From positions 114,332 through 122,833 of the forward strand of contig DJEL01000043.1 of NCBI GenBank assembly GCA_002432425.1: DNA of 8,502 nucleotides, in the 5' to 3' direction. This DNA is from Lachnospiraceae bacterium UBA5899. GTDB lineage: Bacteria > Bacillota > Clostridia > Lachnospirales > Lachnospiraceae. Numbering within the stretch: the first letter of the stretch is position 1; each line of letters starts with the position of its first letter. Of this stretch, positions 1 to 6,212 are shown piece by piece. Under the pieces are notes generated by a model that worked only from the letters and a program-made list of their open reading frames with translations, did no database searches and was not told the origin of the DNA. A program made the translations under genes and the position numbers.

Positions 1-1
1 C

Positions 2-136
2 CTGGACAAGGGACTTATGTTAATCAATGCGGGTCAGAGCATCATCCGTCTGGTACCTCCTCTCATTATAACAAAACAGAACGTGGATGATATGATTGCT
101 GTTCTCGATACCTGTCTTTCCGAGGAGCCGGCATAA
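2..136 (+). CDS. argD: Acetylornithine aminotransferase, C-terminal end (5' truncated by window)
   Basis: Only the last 44 codons and the TAA stop lie in the window; the gene enters from the left edge. The readable tail includes INAGQSIIRLVPPLIIT followed by an acidic helix (NVDDMIAVLDTCL). This matches the C-terminal small domain of class-III PLP-dependent aminotransferases of the ArgD type, where a typical pattern is N-x-x-G-N-V-I-R-F-x-P-P-L-I-I. The family converts N-acetylglutamate semialdehyde and glutamate to N-acetylornithine and 2-oxoglutarate in cytoplasmic arginine biosynthesis. The PLP lysine and most of the fold are off the left edge, so ornithine or GABA aminotransferase relatives cannot be formally excluded. 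The solute-binding protein gene starts 27 bases after the stop, so the two may share a transcript. No terminator is seen between them. Confidence 0.8.
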   Translation: MDKGLMLINAGQSIIRLVPPLIITKQNVDDMIAVLDTCLSEEPA

Positions 137-163
137 CGTCCTGTTCGGAAGGCTTGGTGATAC

Positions 164-1606
164 ATGAGAAAGAGACTGCTGGCAGTACTTTTAATTGTCT
201 GCGTGATGGCAGGTATGTTATATTTGGGCAACGAAAACGAATACGTGGGAAAAGAAGAGGAAATTTCCACACTTTTCAGGGATAAAGAGACGATTTATTT
301 CTGGTACTCCGATGAAGCGCTGACGGATTTTATTGCCAGTGCGGCGGTAGCGTTCGGCGAAGAAAAGGACGTGCGTGTGATACCCGTACTGACTTCGGAC
401 AGTGAGTACTTAGAGGCGTTAAATCAGGCATCCCTGCATTCCACACAAATTCCCGATGCCTTTATTTTAAGTAATGACTCACTGGAAAAGGCTTATCTTT
501 CCGGTCTGGCATCCCGCATTACGGATGAAGCGGGCATCTGCAACGAGGAGCATTTTCCGGGGACGGCGCTTTCCGCAGTGACCTACAAGGACAAGCTGGT
601 TGCGTACCCGTATTATTATGAAACAAGCGCGCTTCTCTACAATAAAACCTATCTGGAAGCCTGGACGGCAGAGCAGTTGCAGAAAGTAGCGGAAGGCGAC
701 GGGGAAGAGGGAATGGACGATGCCGGTGAGGATGCGGCAGATGCTTCCGCAGCGGATAATGCGGATGCTTCCGCAACGGATGATACGGATGCTTCCGGGG
801 AAATGGAAGCCACGGAGGACACCCTGACTGTGACACCGGAGCAGATAGCGGCAGGTATTCCCGCCAACATGGATGAAATGCTTGCTTTTGCGGACAACTA
901 CGATGCCCCCGAAAATGTAGAAGCGGTGCTCCGCTGGGATGTTTCCGATATTTTTTACAACTACTTTTTTGTAGGCAATTACATGGTGGTCGGCGGCGAA
1001 TGCGGAGATGACGAAACGGCTGTTGACATCAGCAATGAGGCGGTAAAGCAGTGCCTGCAGGTTTATCAGAACTTAAACCAGTTCTTTTATATTGAGTCGG
1101 ACTCCGTTTCCTATGACTCCGTGGTGCAGGATTTTATTGACGGTAAAATCGTGTTTACCATTGCCACAACGGATGTGCTGACAAAGTTAAAACAGGCAAA
1201 AGAGGAAGGCACATTCCCGTATGAATACGGAATTGCCATGCTGCCGGGTCCCAGTGCGGAGCTGCAGGCAAAATCCCTTTCCGTTACCAACTGCGTGGTG
1301 GTAAACGGCTACTCCGAGCACAGGGCGCTTGCCAATGAATTCGCAGCCTTTTTAACGAACGAATACTACGACAACCTGTATGAGCGTACAGGCAAGGTTT
1401 CCGCCAATTTAGCGGCAAATGCGGGCAACGAAGATTTGCAGGTATTTATGGAAGAGTACAAACATGCGGGTTCCCTGCCCAAGATGATTGAAACCAGCAA
1501 CTTCTGGATTCAGCTTGAAATTCTTTTCTCCAAGGTATGGGAAGGGGAAGACGCAGCCGGACTCCTGCAGGAGCTCTCCGACAGGATAACAACGCAGTTG
1601 CAGTAA
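164..1606 (+). CDS. Extracellular solute-binding protein, sugar ABC-transporter type, with acidic low-complexity insert
   Basis: This 480-residue protein has a basic N-terminus (MRKRLL) and one hydrophobic stretch (about 5-21), so it is exported or membrane-anchored. The only Cys near that stretch (C13, context LIVC) is a poor lipobox because V replaces the usual G/A/S at -1. The body follows the type-1 solute-binding fold of the MalE-like family: an early beta strand (ETIYFWYSD, 42-50), the PDAFILSND segment (97-105), and YPYYYETSALLYNKTYLEA (148-166), a hallmark region of this family. Residues about 176-222 are an Asp/Glu/Ala/Ser-rich insert with an 8-residue repeat, placed where relatives have a short surface loop. 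The C-terminal helices resemble the usual end of the fold. No permease or ATPase gene is nearby, so the ligand is unknown and the protein may be an orphan binding protein. A GGAAGG site at 147-152 supports the chosen ATG. Confidence 0.75.
   Translation: MRKRLLAVLLIVCVMAGMLYLGNENEYVGKEEEISTLFRDKETIYFWYSDEALTDFIASAAVAFGEEKDVRVIPVLTSDSEYLEALNQASLHSTQIPDAFILSNDSLEKAYLSGLASRITDEAGICNEEHFPGTALSAVTYKDKLVAYPYYYETSALLYNKTYLEAWTAEQLQKVAEGDGEEGMDDAGEDAADASAADNADASATDDTDASGEMEATEDTLTVTPEQIAAGIPANMDEMLAFADNYDAPENVEAVLRWDVSDIFYNYFFVGNYMVVGGECGDDETAVDISNEAVKQCLQVYQNLNQFFYIESDSVSYDSVVQDFIDGKIVFTIATTDVLTKLKQAKEEGTFPYEYGIAMLPGPSAELQAKSLSVTNCVVVNGYSEHRALANEFAAFLTNEYYDNLYERTGKVSANLAANAGNEDLQVFMEEYKHAGSLPKMIETSNFWIQLEILFSKVWEGEDAAGLLQELSDRITTQLQ
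740..798 (+). repeat. In-frame 24-base tandem repeat inside the solute-binding protein gene
   Basis: Two full units of 24 bases (740-763 and 764-787) match at 21 of 24 positions, and a third partial unit starts at 788 (GATGCTTCCG). They encode DASAADNA, DASATDDT and the start of DASGEMEA. The period is a multiple of three, so unit gain or loss would keep the reading frame. The repeat forms the core of the acidic insert and is best read as a flexible surface linker. Confidence 0.8.
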
Positions 1607-1738
1607 AAAAGACCTGCAAAATCAGTGAAAAAAGCAGAAAAAGACGTAAAAAGATACAAATAAGATACACAGACATGTAAGAATAAAATCCAGTCATGTG
1701 CGCATAATGAATACAACAGACATTCATGGGAGGCGCAT

Positions 1739-2170
1739 ATGATTGGATTTCTTATTGCCGTGATTTCCGGCTTGCTGATGAGCGTACAGGGTGTTTTCAA
1801 TACGCAGGTGACAAAGACCACGGGCATGTGGGTTGCCAATGCTTTTGTGCAGTTTACGGCATTTTTAGTCTGCATCGCCATCTGGGCGATTTCCGACCGG
1901 ACATCCTTCGGAACCCTTTTGAAAGTGGAGCCGCGGTACATGTTAATCGGCGGCATCTTAGGTGCGGGCATTACGTATACGGTCATCAAGGCAATGGACA
2001 TGATGGGACCGGCAAAAGCCGTCATGATGATTGTGACGGCACAGATTTTAGTGGCGTATCTCATAGAGCTTTTCGGACTTTTCGGTGTGGAAAAACAACC
2101 CTTTTCCTGGAGAAAGGTAATTGGCATTCTGCTGGCGGCAGGCGGTATTATTTTGTTCAAATGGGAGTAA
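1739..2170 (+). CDS. Small membrane transporter of the DMT superfamily, YdcZ/DUF606-like
   Basis: This 143-residue, very hydrophobic protein has about five predicted membrane helices, near residues 2-22, 33-51, 67-86, 92-113 and 125-141. The opening MIGFLIAVISGLLMSVQGVFNTQV and the central GGILGAGITYTVIKAM resemble the DUF606/YdcZ branch of the drug/metabolite transporter superfamily. These proteins are half the size of the ten-helix EamA type and are expected to act as dimers or pairs in the cytoplasmic membrane. The substrate is unknown. The start is well supported: GGGAGG at 1728-1733 lies just before ATG 1739. The gene stands 132 bases after the preceding stop. That gap holds A-rich DNA with short repeats but no promoter or terminator I would defend. 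No partner half-transporter gene is adjacent. Confidence 0.72.
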   Translation: MIGFLIAVISGLLMSVQGVFNTQVTKTTGMWVANAFVQFTAFLVCIAIWAISDRTSFGTLLKVEPRYMLIGGILGAGITYTVIKAMDMMGPAKAVMMIVTAQILVAYLIELFGLFGVEKQPFSWRKVIGILLAAGGIILFKWE

Positions 2171-2177
2171 ATTACCC

Positions 2178-2206
2178 TTGTAAAAATGAGGCAACTCCAT
2201 TACAAT
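2178..2206 (+). promoter_or_regulatory. Candidate sigma-A promoter for the comEA operon
   Basis: A -35-like TTGTAA (2178-2183, 4 of 6 consensus bases) is separated by exactly 17 bases from a -10-like TACAAT (2201-2206, 5 of 6). It sits directly after the stop of the DMT gene. It would start RNA near 2212-2214, leaving a leader of about 33 bases before ATG 2247. It is the only well-spaced promoter-like pair I found in the gaps examined. Transcription has not been measured. Confidence 0.5.
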
Positions 2207-2232
2207 GATAGCAGTGGTCAAGAGGCATTCCC

Positions 2233-2243
2233 GGAAAGGGAAG
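2233..2243 (+). promoter_or_regulatory. Ribosome binding site that sets the comEA start at 2247
   Basis: The purine run GGAAAGGGAAG ends just before ATG 2247, with the GGG core 6 bases upstream. An in-frame upstream ATG at 2205 has no comparable site, overlaps the candidate -10 box, and would add 14 mostly basic and polar residues ahead of the signal peptide. The downstream ATG is therefore preferred. Confidence 0.7.
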
Positions 2244-2246
2244 ACC

Positions 2247-2945
2247 ATGAAACATTTTATAAGATATTATCTGGCAGCAGGTCTGCTTGGCATGACAATT
2301 ATGTTTGCGGCGGGCTGCGCCGGACAGAACAACACGACTTATTCCTTAAAAGGAGAGCTGCACTCGCAGGAGGAAAAAACATCCGGCACAACGGGCAGTA
2401 CTGCACGGAATACGGACGGCACTGCGGCTGAAAGCGGAACTCCGACAGGTGAAACTGCCAACGCCGACGCGGAAATCCGGAATGCCGGCAACGATACCGT
2501 TCTGGTACATATTTGCGGAGAAGTGCAGACTCCGGGCGTTTATGAACTGACTGCGGACAGCCGGATTTGTGATGTGCTGCTTTTGGCGGGCGGTTTTACG
2601 GCAAATGCCGATACGGAAGCGGTCAACATGGCAGCAGGTATAGAGGACGGCATGCAGATTGTAATTCCTGCCGAAACGGACAGGGTATCGGAAACGATGG
2701 GAAACAGTTTTTACCGGACGGAAGAAACGGCAGCCGGGAAAACGGAGAGTCAGCTTGTCAATATCAATACGGCGGATAAGGAGACTCTTATGAGTCTGCC
2801 GGGTATCGGAGCAGGCAAAGCGGAAGCGGTGATTGCCTACCGGGAAGCGGGCGGCGTATTTAAGGATAGCAAAGACATCATGCTGGTGGACGGCATCAAA
2901 GAAGGCGTGTATGCCAAAATCAAAGATAAAATATGTGTGAAGTAA
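2247..2945 (+). CDS. comEA: ComEA: competence DNA receptor, SLBB plus helix-hairpin-helix, predicted lipoprotein
   Basis: From ATG 2247 the protein has 232 residues. A signal peptide (MKHFIRYYLAAGLLGMTIMF) ends in a lipobox-like AAGC with C24. This suggests lipid anchoring on the outer face of the membrane; Bacillus subtilis ComEA instead has an uncleaved membrane helix. Residues about 36-82 form a Ser/Thr/Gly/Glu-rich linker. Residues about 84-140 (VLVHICGEVQTPGVYEL onward) are an SLBB domain. The C-terminal 170-232 holds paired helix-hairpin-helix motifs of the ComEA type, with VNINTADKETLMSLPGIG and VFKDSKDIMLVDGI as clear markers. Such proteins bind double-stranded DNA without sequence preference and hand it to the ComEC channel, which is encoded four genes downstream. 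The response regulator begins 25 bases after the stop. The operon has no comEB. Confidence 0.9.
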   Translation: MKHFIRYYLAAGLLGMTIMFAAGCAGQNNTTYSLKGELHSQEEKTSGTTGSTARNTDGTAAESGTPTGETANADAEIRNAGNDTVLVHICGEVQTPGVYELTADSRICDVLLLAGGFTANADTEAVNMAAGIEDGMQIVIPAETDRVSETMGNSFYRTEETAAGKTESQLVNINTADKETLMSLPGIGAGKAEAVIAYREAGGVFKDSKDIMLVDGIKEGVYAKIKDKICVK

Positions 2946-2970
2946 AAATATAATAAAGGCGGGAAGAAAA

Positions 2971-3663
2971 ATGGGAAAAAAGGCTTTGGTGGTTGATGAT
3001 GAAAAACTGATTGTGAAAGGAATCCGGTTCAGTCTGGAGCAGGACAATATGGAAGTGGACTGCGCCTACGACGGAGAAGAAGCGCTGGAACTGGCGCATA
3101 AAAATCAGTATGACATTATTTTGCTGGACGTAATGCTGCCGAAATTGAACGGCTTTGAGGTATGTCAGCAGATTCGTGAATTTTCCAGTGTTCCCATTAT
3201 CATGCTTACGGCAAAGGGCGATGATATGGACAAAATTCTGGGACTGGAATACGGCGCCGATGATTACATTACCAAGCCTTTCAATATTCTGGAAGTAAAA
3301 GCGCGCATCAAAGCCATTATTCGCCGCACCGAAGTGAAAAAACCGAACAAGGAAGACAGCACACTGGAAATCGGTTCCTTAAAAATTGACTGCGACGGCA
3401 GGAGAGCTTATGTGAACCGCAAGGAAGTGGGACTTACCGCCAAGGAATTTGAAGTGCTGGAGCTTCTCATGCGCAACCCCAACAAGGTTTACAGCCGTGA
3501 AAAGCTTCTGCAGATGGTATGGGGCAGCGACTACCCGGGTGACGTGCGCACCGTGGATGTCCATATCCGGAGACTGCGTGAAAAAATAGAGGAATGTCCC
3601 GGTGAGCCGAAGTTTGTGCACACAAAATGGGGCGTGGGCTACTATTTCATGAACATGGAATAA
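2971..3663 (+). CDS. OmpR/PhoB-family response regulator
   Basis: This is a 230-residue cytoplasmic regulator of typical length. The receiver domain (about 4-117) carries the acidic pair D9/D10, the phosphoacceptor D53 (in LLDVMLP), T80 and K102 (TKPF), so all signalling residues are present. The winged-helix DNA-binding domain (about 130-228) shows LTAKEFEVLELLMRNP, YSREKLLQMVWG, the recognition helix RTVDVHIRRLREKI (193-206) and the wing KWGVGYYF. An AAGGCGGGA site precedes the start. The histidine kinase gene begins 35 bases downstream and is the evident partner. The sequence is close in style to PhoP/WalR regulators of Firmicutes, but no gene name can be fixed. Targets are unknown; operon neighbours and the promoter at 2178 are plausible ones. 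Confidence 0.93.
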   Translation: MGKKALVVDDEKLIVKGIRFSLEQDNMEVDCAYDGEEALELAHKNQYDIILLDVMLPKLNGFEVCQQIREFSSVPIIMLTAKGDDMDKILGLEYGADDYITKPFNILEVKARIKAIIRRTEVKKPNKEDSTLEIGSLKIDCDGRRAYVNRKEVGLTAKEFEVLELLMRNPNKVYSREKLLQMVWGSDYPGDVRTVDVHIRRLREKIEECPGEPKFVHTKWGVGYYFMNME

Positions 3664-3698
3664 CACGGCAGGTAACCGCTTTTTAAATGGAGTAAAGA

Positions 3699-5195
3699 AT
3701 GTTAAAGAAAATAGAGCAATGGGGCAGTAAATTTATAGAAGGCTGCAAACGAATAAAAGGACTCAGGAGCCTCAGAGCCAGAATATTCGTGATTATTCTG
3801 GTCGTGGGATGTCTTCCGGGAGTCCTTCTTCGTTATGGAATTATGCAAAACTATGAGCAGCATGCCATAGAACTGCGGACAAACACTGTGCAGACGCAGT
3901 TGAAAATCTTAGCCAACCACCTGATACACTACAATTATCTGCAGGATAATTCATCCGAAGTTATCGGTGCGGAGCTGGACATGCTTTCCAATTTATATGA
4001 CGGCCGTGTGCTTATCATCGGAGGGAACTTCAAGGTGGTGAAGGATACCTACGGCATCAGCGAGGGGAAGACCATTATTTCCGAAGAGGTTATCCGCTCT
4101 TTTGACAACCAGAGCATTTCCAATTACGACAGAAAACACGGCTACATAGAAATGACGACTCCTATTACAGAAACGGTAACAGATGCGACCGACATGGGAG
4201 AAAAAGAGGAAATCATGGTCAGAGGCGTTATGCTGACCAGTATTTCCACGGACAATATTATGGCAACCATGGATGTGCTGAACCGGAAGGCGTTGATTTT
4301 GGAAGCCATTATGCTTCTGATTATTCTGGCGGTGGCCATAGTACTTTCCGATGTGCTGACCCGCCCGTTTTCTCACATTACGCAGGCCATCAACGATGTG
4401 AAGGCGGGGTATACGGATGAAAAAATTTCGGTTCCCGACTATTCCGAAACCATCCATATTGTGGATGCCTTCAACCAGCTTTTAAGCCGGATGAAGGTGC
4501 TCGATGATTCCCGGCAGGAATTTGTTTCCAATGTGTCCCACGAACTGAAAACGCCGCTGACTTCCATGAAAGTTCTGGCGGATTCCCTGCTGGCCCAGCC
4601 GGATGCACCGGCGGAAATGTACCGGGAATTTTTACAGGATATTACTGCGGAAATAGACCGCGAAAACCAGATCATCACAGACCTTTTATCTCTGGTGAAA
4701 ATGGATAAAACGGCAGTGGATTTGAATGTTTCCGCCGTAAACATCAATGAATTGACCGAGCTTATATGCAAACGCCTTCGTCCCATTGCCCGGAAGAAGG
4801 ATGTGGAAGTGGAATTTACCAGTCTGCGCCCTGTGGTAGCGGAAGTGGACGAAGTGAAAATGACCCTGATTATTTCCAATCTGGTGGAAAACGCCATTAA
4901 GTACAATAAGGAGCACGGCTCCGTAAAAATTGTGCTGGATGCGGACCATCAGGTATTTACCCTTGAGGTCAAGGACACCGGTATCGGTATCCCACAGGAC
5001 TCTCTGGATAAAATTTACGAACGTTTTTACCGTGTGGACAAATCCCATTCCCGGGAAATCGGCGGTACGGGCTTAGGACTTGCCATTACCAAAAATGCGG
5101 TACTGATGCACCGCGGTTCCATTACAGTGTCCAGCCTGGAGGGCGAAGGAACCACTTTTTTGGTAAAGATACCGCTGACCCACATCAACTCATAG
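3699..5195 (+). CDS. Membrane sensor histidine kinase (HAMP, HisKA, HATPase)
   Basis: This 498-residue kinase has two membrane helices, about 28-48 and 198-219. They enclose an extracytoplasmic sensor region of about 150 residues that I cannot assign to a family. HAMP follows (about 219-270), then the dimerisation/phosphoacceptor helix with FVSNVSHELKTPL and phosphorylatable H281. The ATPase domain shows the N box (NLVENAIKY, 394-402), G1 (DTGIGI, 426-431), F box (ERFYR, 441-445) and G2 (GGTGLGLA, 455-462). All catalytic boxes are intact. TGGAG at 3688-3692 supports the start. It should phosphorylate the regulator encoded just upstream. The GerMN lipoprotein gene starts 12 bases after the stop, which suggests tightly linked expression and possibly a shared sensing role. 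There is no intracellular PAS domain, unlike WalK or PhoR. Confidence 0.93.
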   Translation: MLKKIEQWGSKFIEGCKRIKGLRSLRARIFVIILVVGCLPGVLLRYGIMQNYEQHAIELRTNTVQTQLKILANHLIHYNYLQDNSSEVIGAELDMLSNLYDGRVLIIGGNFKVVKDTYGISEGKTIISEEVIRSFDNQSISNYDRKHGYIEMTTPITETVTDATDMGEKEEIMVRGVMLTSISTDNIMATMDVLNRKALILEAIMLLIILAVAIVLSDVLTRPFSHITQAINDVKAGYTDEKISVPDYSETIHIVDAFNQLLSRMKVLDDSRQEFVSNVSHELKTPLTSMKVLADSLLAQPDAPAEMYREFLQDITAEIDRENQIITDLLSLVKMDKTAVDLNVSAVNINELTELICKRLRPIARKKDVEVEFTSLRPVVAEVDEVKMTLIISNLVENAIKYNKEHGSVKIVLDADHQVFTLEVKDTGIGIPQDSLDKIYERFYRVDKSHSREIGGTGLGLAITKNAVLMHRGSITVSSLEGEGTTFLVKIPLTHINS

Positions 5196-5207
5196 AAAGG
5201 CGAAACG

Positions 5208-6188
5208 ATGAACGGAAAAAATTCTGTTTCTGTGAATAGACCGGCACACCGGAAAAGCTTTCTTTTCAGAGTAACGGCTTTTTTGTGCAGCTTCGTTCTT
5301 CTGCTGCCGGGCTGTACCCGTCCGGAGGAAAGAAAGGACGGCAGTGCCAAGGAAATTTATTATATCAATACATCGGTAACGGGACTGGAGCCTCATGAAA
5401 AGGAAATTTCGGCAAGAAAGCCGGAGGAACAGCTTGCGGAACTGATGGAGTTTCTGGCGCAGACACCGGACAAGATGGACTACAAAGCGCCCCTGCAGAT
5501 GGGCTTTGAGGTGCTTTCCTGCAAAATCGATGAAGGAAGAGTGCTGATAGATGTCAGCGACTCTTATACTGCCATGCCCGCCACCACGGAAATCCTGGTG
5601 CGTGCGGCGCTGGTGCGGACGGTTACGCAGATTGACGGCATCAAGTACGTAATCATCACGGTGAACGGCAAGCAGTTATATGACAATCTGGGCAACGTGG
5701 TGGGTCTTCTTTCGGCAGACCAGTTTATCGACAATGCCGGTGACGAAATCAACGCTTACGAAAAAGTCCGCCTGAAGCTTTATTTTGCCAATGCGGACGG
5801 CACGGGACTGATTGCCACCAGCCGTACGATTGCCTACAATACCAACATTTCCATAGAAAAACTGGTGGTGGAGCAGTTGCTTGCCGGTCCCAATGAGGAT
5901 GTGGCGGATGTGGCATTTCCGACCATCAACCCCAATACCAAGCTGGTCAGCATTTCCGTCAAGGATGGCATCTGCTATGTAAACTTTGATGAAAATTTTC
6001 TGACGCAGGTTTACAATGTTTCCACGGATGTGGCAATTTATTCCGTGGTCAATTCTCTGGCAGAACTCAACAATGTCAACAAGGTGCAGATTACCATAAA
6101 CGGCGAAACCAACATCATGTTCCGCGAGAGTGTAAGCTTAAGTACCGTGTTTGAACGCAACCTTAATATCGTAACGACAGCGGAGTAG
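5208..6188 (+). CDS. Lipoprotein with two GerMN domains
   Basis: This 326-residue protein has a positively charged N-terminus, a hydrophobic segment (about 18-33) and the lipobox LLPGC with C36, so it should be a lipoprotein on the outer membrane face. Two copies of the GerMN fold follow, about 48-163 and 186-308. Each shows the pattern of an amphipathic helix with a Leu/Pro-rich turn (KPEEQLAELMEFLAQTP; IEKLVVEQLLAGP), then strands ending in VLIDVSDSY or CYVNFDENF, a helix (VRAALVRTVTQIDGI; IYSVVNSLAELNNV) and VIITVNGK or VQITINGE. GerMN domains occur in Bacillus GerM (sporulation and germination) and in actinobacterial LpqB. A GAAAGG site (5195-5200) sits 7 bases before the ATG. Placement directly after a kinase gene suggests it may modulate that sensor. 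The ligand is unknown. Confidence 0.88.
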   Translation: MNGKNSVSVNRPAHRKSFLFRVTAFLCSFVLLLPGCTRPEERKDGSAKEIYYINTSVTGLEPHEKEISARKPEEQLAELMEFLAQTPDKMDYKAPLQMGFEVLSCKIDEGRVLIDVSDSYTAMPATTEILVRAALVRTVTQIDGIKYVIITVNGKQLYDNLGNVVGLLSADQFIDNAGDEINAYEKVRLKLYFANADGTGLIATSRTIAYNTNISIEKLVVEQLLAGPNEDVADVAFPTINPNTKLVSISVKDGICYVNFDENFLTQVYNVSTDVAIYSVVNSLAELNNVNKVQITINGETNIMFRESVSLSTVFERNLNIVTTAE

Positions 6189-6192
6189 GTGA
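6187..6192 (+). promoter_or_regulatory. Shine-Dalgarno-like AGGTGA overlapping the GerMN stop, without a matching start codon
   Basis: AGGTGA overlaps the TAG stop (6186-6188) of the GerMN gene. It is the best ribosome-binding site before comEC. No ATG, GTG or TTG lies 5-10 bases downstream in any frame. The nearest ATG (6213) is 20 bases away and out of frame with comEC. ATC 6197 (spacing 4) and ATT 6209 (spacing 16) are in frame but are very rare start codons. Confidence 0.45.
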
Positions 6193-6212
6193 TTTTATCG
6201 TATTCAGAATTC

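Noticed and set aside
519..836. Minus-strand open frame rich in His, Pro and Arg
   Set aside because: It is the antisense shadow of the Asp/Ala repeat in the solute-binding protein gene. It lacks a ribosome-binding site and any recognisable domain.
1598..1619. TTGCAG/CTGCAA inverted repeat at the end of the solute-binding protein gene as a terminator
   Set aside because: The stem is short, the loop is 10 or more bases, and A-rich rather than T-rich sequence follows, so it does not fit an intrinsic terminator.
1706..1727. ATGAAT/ATTCAT inverted repeat just before the ribosome-binding site of the DMT gene
   Set aside because: The stem is only six pairs, four of them A-T, with a 9-base loop, in A/T-rich DNA. 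This is expected by chance, and no T run or known operator pattern accompanies it.
1510..2160. Long minus-strand open frame across the end of the binding protein and the DMT gene
   Set aside because: It is antisense to two well-supported genes, has no family resemblance, and spans their intergenic gap without a convincing start site.
2178..2206. TTGTAA...TTACAA inverted repeat with inner GAG/CTC as an RNA hairpin or operator
   Set aside because: The stem is imperfect and A/T-rich, and the same bases are better explained as a -35/-10 pair with a 17-base spacer.
3664..3686. CGG...CCG followed by five T between regulator and kinase genes
   Set aside because: The stem has only about three pairs, too weak to terminate. 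The kinase gene downstream clearly belongs to the same operon.
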